This document shows positions 10,772-22,640 of a stretch of DNA of 64,000 nt, piece by piece. The notes beneath the pieces were generated by a model. That model searched no databases and was not told the DNA's origin. It was given only the letters and a program-made list of their open reading frames with translations. Positions within the stretch are counted from its first letter, which is position 1. Every line of letters starts with the position of its first letter. The DNA is from Lotus japonicus (taxonomy: Eukaryota > Streptophyta > Magnoliopsida > Fabales > Fabaceae), in the NCBI RefSeq assembly GCF_012489685.1, contig NC_080041.1, forward strand, positions 23,797,780 to 23,861,779, written 5' to 3'. Position numbers and translations under genes: made by a program.

Positions 10772-13700
10772 TTCAAGCCTAGCTCGAATCTCGGCTTACG
10801 CAGCCGAAAACAGAATAAGGACGGCCTTAGAGGCTGCAAGATTAGCCAAAGAAATGGCTACTGACGAAGCCAATGCCTCAATTCTGCCTGTCGAAATGAC
10901 ATCTCAGGAGGAGGCAACGACAAATAAGGATAACACGTGCATAGAAGAAAACGAACAAAGTGTCGATGAATGCGAATTTGAGGACCTTCGCAATTTGAGG
11001 CTAGATTGCATCTATGATGACGGTCCATTAGGTTTCGAGAAGCCAATGGTCGACGTTTCCAAGAAAATGGAAGCACAAGACCCTTTGGAAGAAGTGGACT
11101 TGGGTGATGGCTTAGAAAAGAGGCCAACATACATCAGTGCTCTTATTGACCTAGAGTTAAAGGACAGGATGGTGAAATTACTCAAGGAATTCAAAGACTG
11201 TTTCGCTTGGGATTACGATGAAATGCCCGGCCTTAGTCGAGAATTGGTGGAATTAAAGTTACCCATTAAAGAAGACAGGAAACCAGTCAAGCAATTACCC
11301 AGGAGGTTCCATCCAGATGTGTTGGTGAAAATCAAGGAAGACATCGAAAGACTCCTTAGGTGTAAATTTATCAGAACGGCTCGATATGTGGACTGGTTAG
11401 CCAACGTGGTTCCAGTGATCAAGAAGAACGGAAAGATGAGAGTTTGCATTGATTTTCGAGATCTTAACGCTGCCACTCCAAAAGACGAGTATCACATGCC
11501 AATTGCTGAAATGATGGTGGATTCAGCTGCTGGTCATGAATACTTAAGCTTGTTGGATGGTTACTCAGGCTACAACCAAATCTTCATAGTAGAAGAGGAT
11601 GTGTCGAAAACAGCTTTTCGATGTCCTGGTGCCTTGGGAACATACGAGTGGGTGGTCATGCCATTTGGGTTAAAAAACGCTGGCGCGACCTACCAAAGGG
11701 TAATGAATACCATTTTTCATGATTTTATCGAAACTTTCATGCAGGTTTACATTGATGACATTGTGGTGAAATCCCCATCAAGGGATGACCATTTGTTGCA
11801 TCTAAGGAAATCCTTTGAGAGGATGAGAAAATATGGCTTGAAGATGAATCCCCTTAAATGTGCCTTTGGTGTTATTGCAGGTGATTTTTTGGGTTTTGTG
11901 GTGCATAAAAAGGGCATCGAGATCAACAAGAACAAAGCTAAAGCCATTCTCGACACGAGTCCACCAACCAGCAAGAAACAACTGCAATCATTATTGGGAA
12001 AGATCAACTTCCTAAGGAGATTCATTGCCAACCTCAGCGAGAAGACCAAATCATTTTCCCCACTTCTTCGACTTAAGAAAGAAGATACGTTCCGCTGGGA
12101 AGCAGAGCACCAAAAAGCATTCGATGAACTCAAAGTGTACTTGTCCAGCCCACCTGTAATGGCACCACCTATAGGGGGAAAGCCAATGAAGCTGTATATC
12201 TCTGCCACGGATGGAACCATTGGAAGCATGTTGGCTCAAGAAGATGAAGATAGCAAGGAAAGAGCCATATTTTACTTAAGTAGGGTGTTGAATGATGCAG
12301 AAACTCGATACACCATGATCGAGAAATTGTGCTTATGCTTGTACTTCTCTTGTGTAAAGCTGAAATATTATATAAAGCCAATCGATGTAATGGTTTTTTC
12401 TCATTATGATATAATAAAGCACATGTTATCTAAACCTATCTTGCATAGTCGAATTGGTAAATGGGCTCTGGCCCTAACCGAATATTCACTCACTTATGCC
12501 CCACTAAAGGCAGTTAAGGGGCAGGCAATTGCTGATTTCCTAGTAGATCACACTTTGCCTAAAGAAATTATAACTTATGTGGGCATCCAACCTTGGAAGC
12601 TATTTTTCGACGGTTCCAGCCATAAAAATGGCACCGGAATCGGGATGCTCATAGTATCCCCAGGAGGCATCCCCACGAAATTCAAATTTAGGATTAAGAA
12701 TAATTGCTCGAACAATGAGGCCGAGTATGAAGCGTTGATATCAGGCCTCGAAATCCTGATAGCCTTTGGGGCAAAGAACGTTGTCGTAAAAGGGGACTCT
12801 GAGTTGGTAATAAAGCAACTTACCAAGGAATACAAATGCGTCAGTGAAAATCTAGCTAGGTACTACACGAAAGCTAATAATTTGTTGGCCAAATTCGACG
12901 AAGCCGGGCTAGGCCATGTTCCCAGGGTGGACAATCTAGAGGCCAATGAATTGGCACAAATCGCGTCAGGATATATGGTCGATAAATGTAGGCTAAAAGA
13001 GCTCATCGAGGTCAAAGAAAAATTAGACCCCTCTGACCTTGACATCCTGGTCATTAACAATATGGCACCTAACGATTGGAGGAAGCCAATTGTCGATTAC
13101 TTGCAAAATCCTGTGGGCACTACAGACAGGAAGACAAAGTATAGGGCAACGAGCTATGTCGTCATGGGAAACGAGCTATTCAAGAAGAATGTCGACGGAA
13201 CACTATTGAAGTGTTTGGGCAAAGACGACGCGTTCATAGCGATCTCGGCTGTTCACGATGGGTTGTGTGGTGCCCACCAGGCAGGAATCAAGATGAAGTG
13301 GATCCTATTTCGACAAGGGATGTATTGGCCTACTATCATGAAAGACTGCATGGAGTATGCCAAGGGGTGCCAAGATTGCCAAAGACACGCAGGGATACAA
13401 CATGTGCCAGCAAGTGAATTACACTCAATCATTAAACCATGGCCATTCAGGGGATGGTCTTTAGACCTAATTGGCGAAATTAACCCATGTTCTTCTAGAC
13501 AGCATAAGTACATCATAGTGGCTATAGATTACTTTACCAAGTGGGTAGAGGCAATTCCTCTACAAAATGTTACCCAGGACACGGTGATCGAGTTCATTCA
13601 GAATCACATAGTGTATCGCTTCGGGTTACCTGAATCACTCACTATAGACCAAGGCACGGTGTTTGTAGGTCAAAAGGTGGCATCATTCGCAGAGTCTTGG

Positions 13701-13885
13701 GGTATAAAACTCCTAACCTCGACTCCTTATTATGCTCAAGCGAATGGCCAAGTAGAAGCGGCCAACAAAACATTAATCTCTTTCAAAAAAAAACATGTCG
13801 GTCGAAAACCTAAAAACTGGCATCAAACGTTAGGCCAAGTGCTTTGGGCTTACAGGAATTCACCTAAGGAAGCTACCGGAGCAAC
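10704..13885 (+). pseudogene. pol: Tat Pol: RT, RNase H, archaeal-type RNase H, integrase (5' part)
   Basis: Reverse transcriptase: YVDWLANVVPVIKKNGKMR, then VCIDFRDLN, and the catalytic YIDDIVV near residue 349. Next come the connection region and a first, degenerate RNase H (KLYISATDGTIGSMLAQ, about residue 496). A second RNase H follows at about residue 631 (WKLFFDGSSHKNGTG..., with NNEAEYEAL and GDSELV), the Tat-lineage hallmark. The integrase zinc finger (H and C pairs ending CQDCQRHAG) and core have D near 920 (WSLDLIG), D near 981 (TIDQGTVF) and E near 1018 (GQVEAANK). The frame is cut at 13885 by the SIRE insertion and resumes at 25053. It copies element RNA to DNA and integrates it. 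Confidence 0.93.
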
Positions 13886-15091
13886 TGTAAGATCAAGTTT
13901 TGATCTAGTAGTACAACTCTATGTTTTGATGATTACAAGTTAACCTTTTGATATAAACAATTGTGGTACTCTAACGTGTTTTTCTGAGTGTGCTATTTAC
14001 AGGCTCTGACCTCAACTCAATCTCACACAAATCAGAAGCACTGTGTAAAAGAGCGACCCAAGCAACGCTTTCGCATTCACCATGTTCAGTATGAACAGTG
14101 GAAAAGCTTTAGAAGTTCTGAAGTTATACAAACTCTGATGTGGACTCAGTCACTAGAAGTTCTGAAGATCCAGAAAGTCTGATAACCAAGAAACACTGAA
14201 GGCTCAGATATTCTGATGGTGTAGAAGACTCTGAAGATCCAGAAGCTGATTAGTGAAGTTCTGATGTCCAGAAGCAAGATACTCTGAAGACCATGTACTT
14301 CCCTCTGAGTTCAGAATCAGAAGAAACAATGGTCAGAGGATCTGGGCTTTCCCTCTGACTCTGATCAACCGGCTTCACAAGTTCCAATATGAAGCATTCC
14401 CCTGATCAGAAGTCTCCTAGGTTTAAAGGTCAAGTCGCTATCCAAGTACAAAAGCAACTGTACCTTCCTGACGACCTACCTAACAGTCTGAGACATAGCA
14501 GAAGCTGGATTTTCCAGAACTGCCCTCCAACGGTAGCATTTTCCATGCAACGCTCAACCCTAATCCTTGGAGTATATAAAGAGGCTGAAGACTGAAAGAA
14601 GCGGCTAGAAGCATTCACATACGCGCAAGACATATTCAAATTCTTCTAAGCTTTCTTTCATCTGAAATTCATTGAGTTTACTATTAGCTTTTTAGAAGCA
14701 AATCTCTTGTAAACAATTCTTTGATAAACAGTTTGTTTAGTTCCTTTAGGAGATCAAGGTTGATCGGATCCTAGAGAAGACTAAGAGAGTGAATCTTAGT
14801 GTGAGCTAAGTCAGTGTAATTGTTAGTCACTTGTAGGTTTCAAGTGCAGTTGTAACTCTTACCTGATTAGTGGATTGCCTTCATTCTAAGAAGGAAGAAA
14901 TCACCTTAACGGGTGGACTGGAGTAGCTTGAGTGATTTATCAAGTGAACCAGGATAAAATCCTTGTGTGCTATTCTATCTCTTATCTTTAGCACTTAAGT
15001 TCTCGAAAGATTTTTCAAAATCGTTGAGGTGGAAGTTTTATACTGAAAACGTTATTCAAACCCCCCCTTTCTACCGTTTTTCATACCTTCA
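13886..15091 (+). repeat. SIRE 5' LTR
   Basis: The 1206-bp LTR is nearly identical to 23838-25047. A TATA box (TATATAAAG) lies at 14573-14581. U3, especially 14090-14360, is crowded with short direct and inverted AGAAG, TCTGAAG and CTCTGA units, which are candidate transcription factor sites. A poly-C tract at about 15059-15067 lies near the 3' end. Confidence 0.95.
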
Positions 15092-15108
15092 ATTGGTATC
15101 AGAGCGCA
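15092..15108 (+). other. SIRE primer binding site
   Basis: ATTGGTATCAGAGC follows the LTR end after one or two bases. TGGTATCAGAGC pairs with the 3' end of initiator methionine tRNA, the usual primer of plant copia elements. Confidence 0.9.
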
Positions 15109-15163
15109 AGTTCTGATTACCACACCTAACAGTGTTCAGTGATCCGGGCCGGTGTGAAAAACA

Positions 15164-16105
15164 ATGGCTGCCACCACCAGTGAAACTCAAAGAGATGGTT
15201 ACAATGCAAAGCCTCCTATGTTTGACGGTCAAAGGACTCATGATGGTGAAGTCCAAGGACTCATGGCTATTGTCAAAGACAAGGAAGCAGAGTCAAAGGG
15301 AGCTGTTGACTCTGACTCAGAATCAGAAGGAGATCCCAACTCAGACGATGAAAATGAGGTATTCGCTTCTTTCTCTACCTCTGAACTGAAACATGCTTTA
15401 TCTGATATCATGGATAAATATAACTCCTTATTGTCTAAGCACAAGAAGCTGAAAAAGGACTCATCTGCTGTTTCCAAGACTCCTTCTGAACATGAGAAAA
15501 TTATTTCTGAATTGAAAAATGATAATCATGCTTTGATCAATTCTAACTCTGTGCTTAAGAACCAGATTGCTAAGTTAGAAGAAATTGTTGCCTGTGATGC
15601 CTCTGATTGTAGAAATGAATCTAAGTATGAAAAGTCTTTTCAAAGATTCCTAGCTAAAAGCGTGGATAGAAGCTTAATGGCTTCAATGATCTATGGCGTA
15701 AGCAGAAATGGAATGCATGGCATTGGCTATTCTAAACCAATTAGAAATGAGCCTTCTGTGTCTAAAGCTAAATCCTTGTATGAATGCTTTGTTCCCTCTG
15801 GTACCATATTGCCTGATCCTTTACCTGCTAAAGTTGCTAAAAACCCTCCTAAAAAGGGAACCTTCTCTATGACTAAATATCATGCAAATATTCCTTTAAA
15901 ATATCATGTTGAGAAACCCAAGGTGATCAGAACCTCTGGGGTAACTAACAAGAGAGGACCCAGAAAGTGGGTACCTAAGGACAAGATTATCTATGTTGCA
16001 GATATCCTTGATAGCTCCACTGAAACACCAATCATGGTATCTGGACAGTGGATGCTCGCGTCACATGACGGGAGAAAGGCGTATGTTCCGAGAGCTGAAA
16101 CTTAA
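15164..16105 (+). pseudogene. gag: SIRE Gag, internally deleted
   Basis: The start ATG at 15164 opens MAATTSETQRDGYNAKPPMF, the normal Sirevirus Gag N-terminus. It passes at about residue 22 into an acidic Ser/Asp/Glu-rich segment that normally lies C-terminal to the zinc knuckle. The capsid core and CCHC knuckle are missing, so a deletion of several hundred codons is inferred from family architecture. An 11-bp direct repeat, AAGGACTCATG (15232-15242 and 15255-15265), lies near the junction. The rest has a short coiled coil (ALSDIMDKYNSLLSKHKKLK) and a basic KWVPKDK motif. The frame ends at 16105, overlapping pol by about 110 bp in another frame, so a shift is needed to join them. Confidence 0.85.
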
Positions 16106-19097
16106 GCCTGGAGGCGAAGTTGGCTTTGGAGGAAATGAAAAGGGTAAAATTGTTGGTACTGGTACTATTTGTGTAGATAGTAGTCCATGCATTGATAATG
16201 TGTTATTGGTAGACGGCTTAACACATAACTTATTGTCTATAAGTCAATTAGCTGACAAGGGTTATGATGTTATATTCAATCAAAAGTCCTGCCGGGCTGT
16301 AAGTCAAATCGATGGCTCTGTTCTGTTTAACAGCAAGAGGAAGAACAACATTTATAAGATCAGATTATCTGAGTTGGAGGCTCAGAATGTGAAGTGCCTT
16401 CTGTCTGTTAATGAAGAGCAGTGGGTATGGCATAGACGGTTAGGGCATGCCAGTATGAGAAAGATTTCTCAGCTGAGTAAGCTAAACCTTGTCAGGGGCT
16501 TACCCAATTTGAAGTTCGCTTCAGACGCTCTTTGTGAAGCATGTCAGAAAGGAAAATTCACAAAAGTCCCTTTCAAGGCAAAGAATGTTGTCTCAACCTC
16601 AAGGCCGTTGGAACTTCTGCATATCGACCTTTTTGGACCAGTGAAAACTGAGTCTATAGGTGGCAAGAGATATGGGATGGTTATCGTTGATGACTATAGC
16701 CGCTGGACATGGGTAAAGTTTCTAACCCGCAAGGATGAGTCTCATGCTGTGTTCTCTACCTTCATTGCTCAAGTGCAAAACGAGAAGGCTTGTAGGATTG
16801 TGCGTGTCAGAAGTGACCATGGTGGAGAGTTTGAGAATGACAAGTTTGAGAGTCTGTTTGATTCCTATGGAATTGCACATGATTTCTCTTGTCCCAGAAC
16901 TCCTCAACAAAATGGTGTTGTTGAGAGGAAGAACAGAACTCTTCAGGAGATGGCTAGAACCATGCTCCAAGAAACTGGCATGGCTAAGCACTTTTGGGCA
17001 GAGGCAGTAAATACAGCATGTTACATTCAGAACAGAATCTCTGTGAGACCAACTCTGAATAAGACTCCTTATGAATTGTGGAAGAACATAAAACCCAACA
17101 TTTCTTATTTTCATCCTTTTGGCTGTGTTTGTTATGTTCTCAATACTAAGGATAGATTGCATAAATTTGATGCTAAGTCTTCTAAGTGTCTATTACTTGG
17201 TTATTCTGAGAGATCTAAAGGTTTTAGATTTTAAAATACTGATGCTAAGACTATTGAAGAATCTATTCATGTTAGATTTGACGATAAGCTTGACTCTAAC
17301 CAGTCAAAGCTAGTTGAGAAGTTTGAAGATTTAAGCATTAATGTTTCTGACAAAGGCAAAGCTCCAGAGGAAGCTGAGCCAGAGGAAGATGAACCAGAGG
17401 AAGAAGCTGGTCCCTCTAACTCACAAACTCTGAAGAAGAGCAGAATCACTGCAGCTCACCCTAAGGAATTGATTCTGGGCAACAAAGACGAACCAGTCAG
17501 AACCAGATCAGCCTTCAGACCCTCTGAAGAGACCTTGCTCAGTCTGAAAGGATTGGTGTCCTTAATTGAACCCAAGTCCATAGATGAAGCTCTTCAAGAC
17601 AAGGATTGGATTCTGGCCATGGAAGAAGAATTGAATCAATTCTCCAAGAACGATGTTTGGAGCTTAGTGAAGAAGCCTGAAAGTGTCCATGTAATTGGAA
17701 CAAAATGGGTATTCAGAAACAAGCTGAATGAGAAAGGAGATGTAGTCAGAAACAAGGCAAGGCTAGTTGCTCAAGGCTACAGCCAGCAGGAAGGAATAGA
17801 CTACACTAAAACATTTGCTCCAGTAGCAAGACTGGAGGCAATCAGACTGTTGATCTCTTTTTCAGTGAATCACAACATAATTCTACATCAGATGGACGTG
17901 AAGAGTGCCTTCCTAAATGGTTATATTTCAGAGGAAGTCTATGTTCATCAACCCCCAGGTTTTGAAGATGAGAAGAAACCAGACCATGTGTTCAAATTGA
18001 AGAAGTCACTCTATGGTCTGAAGCAAGCTCCCAGAGCATGGTATGAGAGACTCAGCTCATTCCTTCTGGAGAATGAGTTTTTAAGGGGTAAAGTAGATAC
18101 AACTCTCTTTTGCAAGACTTATAAAGATGATATCTTAATTGTGCAAATTTATGTTGATGATATTATATTTGGTTCTGCTAATCAATCTCTATGCAAAGAA
18201 TTTTCTGAGATGATGCAGGCTGAATTTGAGATGAGTATGATGGGAGAATTAAAGTACTTTCTGGGAATACAAGTTGATCAAACATCAGAAGGAACATATA
18301 TCCATCAGAGCAAGTACACTAAAGAACTTCTGAAGAAGTTCAATATGCTGGAATCTACAGTGGCCAAGACTCCAATGCATCCTACATGCATTCTGGAGAA
18401 AGAAGATAAAAGTGGTAAAGTATGTCAGAAGCTCTATCGTGGCATGATAGGTTCACTTCTATACTTAACTGCATCTAGGCCAGACATACTATTTAGTGTT
18501 CATTTATGTGCTCGTTTCCAATCAGATCCAAGGGAAACCCACTTAACTGCTGTTAAGAGGATCCTAAGGTATCTGAAAGGCACCACTAACCTTGGCTTGA
18601 TGTATAAGAAAACATCAGAGTATAAGCTTTCAGGTTATTGTGATGCTGATTATGCTGGAGATAGAACAGAGAGAAAAAGTACTTCTGGAAATTGTCAATT
18701 TCTGGGAAGCAATCTAGTCTCATGGGCAAGCAAGAGGCAATCAACCATTGCACTATCAACTGCAGAGGCAGAATATATCTCAGCAGCAATATGCAGCACT
18801 CAGATGCTCTGGATGAAACATCAGCTGGAGGATTATCAGATCCTTGAGAGCAATATCCCAATCTATTGTGATAACACTGCTGCAATCTCATTGAGTAAGA
18901 ATCCTATCTTGCATTCAAGGGCAAAGCACATTGAGGTAAAGTATCACTTTATTAGAGATTATGTACAGAAGGGCGTACTTCTTCTGAAGTTTGTTGATAC
19001 TGACCATCAATGGGCAGATATCTTTACAAAGCCCTTAGCAGAGGATAGATTTAATTTTATTCTGAAAAATCTGAACATGGACTTTTGTCCAGAGTGA
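15993..19097 (+). pseudogene. pol: SIRE Pol: protease, integrase, RT, RNase H, with one stop codon
   Basis: A single frame, interrupted only by TAA at 17232-17234, encodes the copia order. Protease: WYLDSGCSRHMTG (catalytic D-S-G). GAG-pre-integrase: VWHRRLGHAS with C-x2-C. Integrase core: LLHIDLFGP, RSDHGGEF and PQQNGVVERKNR (D, D and E). After the stop come an acidic linker and RT ([28 protein letters not shown]), then RNase H ([31 protein letters not shown]) to the stop at 19097. The stop lies between integrase and RT and follows KGFRF; a one-base change from a Tyr codon fits. If it is not read through, no RT is made. Confidence 0.93.
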
Positions 19098-19539
19098 AGA
19101 TGAATCAGAACCTCTGACTATGATACTTCTTGATCAGAAGATGTCTAGTCTAGAAGGTAACTCAATCAGAGTGTGTGTACCCATTGGTACTGACTCTGAA
19201 GCTGAGACAGCAACACGTGTATCAGTATTTCTGATGCATAGTTCCTTGTGCCCGTGTGACAGTTTGTCATGATTGCGTGTAGATGTGCTTATCTCCTGTG
19301 TGTGATATGTGTATTTACTGTTAATATCTATCTTTAATTTTCAACCGTTGATCTTAAATTGCTTTTTGAATCAACAACGGTTATTTGTCAAAACCCACTA
19401 TACACACACGATCTCCTTCACTTCCGGTTTTTACTCTCTCTCTCTTGCTATTTCAAAACCGCTTATCCTCGATTTCTCTCTCGATCCCTCTTCATCTTTC
19501 AATCTTCATCTTCTACCTAAGCCTTCAACCGCTTCAAAA

Positions 19540-22440
19540 ATGGTGAGTCAAACCAGAAGAGCTACTGCAGATGCAACCCAGTTCCCTCATATGGTAGTTG
19601 GTCTAGCAACAGGTCAAAGGGGTCCTGAGAATCCGACACAAGATCAAGGTCAAGCTCAAGAGCAGATTATTCCAATTGCAGAACGGGGCTGTGCCGTTCA
19701 CTGCGTGTATGCTCCTGAGGAACTTCAAGTTCTGGCAGAATGGAGATTCGACCTCGACAACCTTGCTACAAATGGGTATGATCTTCGTCCTGAAGTCCAA
19801 GTTCAAGGTTGGGGAAATTACTTCAACAGGCTTCGAGGACCGGTGTATGATAAACTGATCAAGGAATTCTGGAAGCACGCCGACTGCGATGATACTCAGG
19901 TGGTATCTCACATTCTTGGAAGAAAGATCATCATCACAGAGAAGTCTTTCGTAAACTTGCTGGGTGCAGAAACTGCTTTTGGGTATCGTTTCCAATTCAC
20001 TGAATCGAAGCTGAAACCCAAGACGAAGGATGAGACCAACAAGGCCCTGTACACCAATTACAAACCGGGCAAGACGAATTACAAAGTGATGGACCTTCAT
20101 CCAAAGCTCAGGATCTGGCACAAGATTTTGCTCCACTGCATAAACCAGAGACCAAAGGGCAGTTCCCCAGACTACATCAACTTCAACCAGAAGGCGATGT
20201 TGTTCTTCATCCAAGACAAGAAGAAGATCTGTCTTCCCTACTTCCTCTTCTTCTACTTGAAGGAGTGTATCCGGAAGTCTCGTACCACTGCCTCCATCAA
20301 GTCAGCAATCAAGTATATTCCCTTCGGGAGACTGTTGTCTGATCTCTTCATTGAGAGTGGCCTCATTCAAGATCTGATAAATGCTGGATGCACAGAGGAT
20401 CTGACCACCATTGTCAGTGATGTCTTCACTGCAAATTCTCTAAAGAAAATGGGCTTAGTCAAGAAGAAGATTGCTCCTGCCCATGAAGACACTTCCTCTG
20501 AGATCAGAAGTAGAAGGGTGCCTCTGAATGACTACCCTCTGTGGACACAGGCTGACAATCCTGAAGCCATTAGGTGCTATGTTGAAGACCTAAGGGCTCA
20601 AGGCTTTGAAATCGATCTCGATGAATTTTTCAGCAGACTGCCGCCAGCTCCAGAGTTTCCTTCTCCTATCAAGAAGAAAGCTCAGAGGAAGATGATCCTA
20701 GAAGAATCTTCTGAGGAATCAGATGTCCCTCTGATAAAAAAGAAGAAGGCTGGTCAATCCAAGAGAAAGCATGATGAAACCAGCAAGCCTGATGATGGTG
20801 ATGATGGTGATGATGGTGATAATGAGGATGGTCCTCCTAAGAAGAAGAAGAAGCAGGTCAGAATTGTGGTGAAGCCCACTCGGGTGGAACCAGCTGCTGA
20901 AGTGATCAGAAGGATTGCACCTCCTGCCAGAGTGACAAGATCATCAGCACATTCAAGTAAGTCTGCAATTGCTTCTGATGATGATTTGAATTTATTTGAT
21001 GCACTCCCCATATCAGCCATGCTCAAACACTCTTCAAATCCCCTCACTCCTATTCCTGAGTCCCAACCAGCTGCTCAAACCACCTCTCCACCACATTCCC
21101 CAAGGTCTTCATTTTTTCAACCTTCTCCTACTGAAGCACCTCTCTGGAATTTGCTTCAGAACCAACCCTCTAGGCCAGAAGAACCAACCTCTCCCATTAC
21201 CATTCCGTACAACCCATTAACTTCTGAACCCATCATTCATGAGCAACCAGAGCCTAACCCAACAGAACCTGGACCCAGAACCTCTGATCACTCTGTCCCA
21301 AGAGCATCAGAACGTCTGGCTCTCAGAACCACGGATACAGACTATTCCACAGCCCTTACACCTGTATCCTTCCCAACCAATGTTGCTGACTCTTCTCCCT
21401 CCAACAACTCTGAATCCATTAGAAAATTTATGGAGGTCAGAAAAGAAAAGGTGTCTACCTTAGAAGAGTATTATCTCACTTGTCCAAGCCCTAGGAGATA
21501 TCCTGGCCCTAGACCTGAACGTCTAGTTGACCCAGATGAACCTATCTTGGCCAATCCTTTACATGAGGCAGACCCTTTGGCTCCACAAGCTCATCCTGCC
21601 CCTGACCAACAAGAGCCTATTCAACCAGAACCTGAACCAGAACAATCTGTGTCTAACCAATCCTCGGTTAGATCACCCCATCCTCTGGTTGAAACTTCAG
21701 CACCTCACCTTGGAACCTCTGAACCAAATGCTCAAATGTTTAACATTGGCTCTCCACAAGGTGCCTCTGAAGCTCACAGCAGCAATCACCCAGCCTCTCC
21801 TGAAACCAACCTCTCCATAATTCCTTACACTCACCTCCGACCCACATCTCTCTCTGAGTGCATCAATATTTTCTATCATGAAGCCTCTTTGATGCTACGC
21901 AATGTGCAAGGTCAGACTGACCTAAGCGAGAATGCTGAAAATGTGGCTGAAGAGTGGAACAATCTGGGCACTTGGCTAGTGGCTCAAGTTCCAGTTATGA
22001 TGCCGCTCCTGCATGCAGAGGGAAGTCAGAGGATCGAGGCTGCAAAGCAAAGGTTTGCTAGAAGGGTGGCTCTTCATGAACAAGAACAGAGACATAAGCT
22101 ACTTGAAGCTATTGAAGAAGCCAAACGAAAGAAAGAACAAGCAGAAGAAGCTGCACGTCAAGCAGCAGTTCAAGCTGAACAAGCCAGATTAGAGGCAGAA
22201 CGACTTGAAGCTGAGGCTGAAGCCCTTAGATGCCAAGCACTTGCACCAGTAGTGTTTACTCCTGCTGCTTCTGCTTCCATTCCAGCTCCTCAAGCTGCTC
22301 AGAATGTTCCTTCCAGTTCTACTCAGTCAAGCTCGTCCAGACTCGACATCATGGAACAGCGTCTTGACACTCATGAATCCATGCTACTTGAAATGAAGCA
22401 CATGATGATGGAACTTCTGCGTCGATCTGATAAACCCTAG
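19540..22440 (+). CDS. SIRE envelope-like ORF (966 aa)
   Basis: The start chosen is the ATG at 19540 in good context (AAAAATGGTG); the frame is open further upstream to 19309. Residues 50-300 form a globular region (LQVLAEWRFDLDNL, VSHILGRKIIITEKSF, DLHPKLRIWHKILLHCI) of the 'putative plant transposon protein' type. It is followed by Lys-rich nuclear-signal-like stretches (IKKKKAGQSKRKHDE, PPKKKKKQVR), a long Pro/Ser/Glu-rich linker, and a C-terminal coiled coil of Ala/Glu/Lys heptads (residues 840-905). I see no convincing signal peptide or membrane segment, so 'envelope' is positional naming; the basic stretches argue for nuclear entry. The frame is intact, unlike gag and pol. Confidence 0.88.
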   Translation: MVSQTRRATADATQFPHMVVGLATGQRGPENPTQDQGQAQEQIIPIAERGCAVHCVYAPEELQVLAEWRFDLDNLATNGYDLRPEVQVQGWGNYFNRLRGPVYDKLIKEFWKHADCDDTQVVSHILGRKIIITEKSFVNLLGAETAFGYRFQFTESKLKPKTKDETNKALYTNYKPGKTNYKVMDLHPKLRIWHKILLHCINQRPKGSSPDYINFNQKAMLFFIQDKKKICLPYFLFFYLKECIRKSRTTASIKSAIKYIPFGRLLSDLFIESGLIQDLINAGCTEDLTTIVSDVFTANSLKKMGLVKKKIAPAHEDTSSEIRSRRVPLNDYPLWTQADNPEAIRCYVEDLRAQGFEIDLDEFFSRLPPAPEFPSPIKKKAQRKMILEESSEESDVPLIKKKKAGQSKRKHDETSKPDDGDDGDDGDNEDGPPKKKKKQVRIVVKPTRVEPAAEVIRRIAPPARVTRSSAHSSKSAIASDDDLNLFDALPISAMLKHSSNPLTPIPESQPAAQTTSPPHSPRSSFFQPSPTEAPLWNLLQNQPSRPEEPTSPITIPYNPLTSEPIIHEQPEPNPTEPGPRTSDHSVPRASERLALRTTDTDYSTALTPVSFPTNVADSSPSNNSESIRKFMEVRKEKVSTLEEYYLTCPSPRRYPGPRPERLVDPDEPILANPLHEADPLAPQAHPAPDQQEPIQPEPEPEQSVSNQSSVRSPHPLVETSAPHLGTSEPNAQMFNIGSPQGASEAHSSNHPASPETNLSIIPYTHLRPTSLSECINIFYHEASLMLRNVQGQTDLSENAENVAEEWNNLGTWLVAQVPVMMPLLHAEGSQRIEAAKQRFARRVALHEQEQRHKLLEAIEEAKRKKEQAEEAARQAAVQAEQARLEAERLEAEAEALRCQALAPVVFTPAASASIPAPQAAQNVPSSSTQSSSSRLDIMEQRLDTHESMLLEMKHMMMELLRRSDKP

Positions 22441-22640
22441 TTTTAGGATCTCTTCGCTTTTCATTTTCCTTAACTTTCTTTTATTTTGTTAACTTCTGTT
22501 TCTTTTTATATATTTATTCTATTTTGTTCGTTTGTGATTATCTATGCATATCTATATATATTTTTTTGTCACATATGCTTGCAAAAATCCTTTTATTCAT
22601 AATTTCTTTATGTTTACATCATACATTCTTTTCCTAAAGT

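Noticed and set aside
15092..15108. A tRNA-like match at the SIRE PBS
   Set aside because: It is only the 12-base primer binding complement, not a tRNA gene; no cloverleaf can be built around it.
19309..19539. N-terminal extension of the SIRE envelope-like ORF as a signal peptide
   Set aside because: The extension is hydrophobic by chance (T-rich leader); the ATG at 19540 has far better context and begins family-like sequence.
19603..20214. Antisense frame of 203 codons under the envelope-like ORF
   Set aside because: It lies wholly inside a real coding region, has no TATA box or domain, and looks like a shadow frame, unlike the antisense ORFs in sense-free regions.
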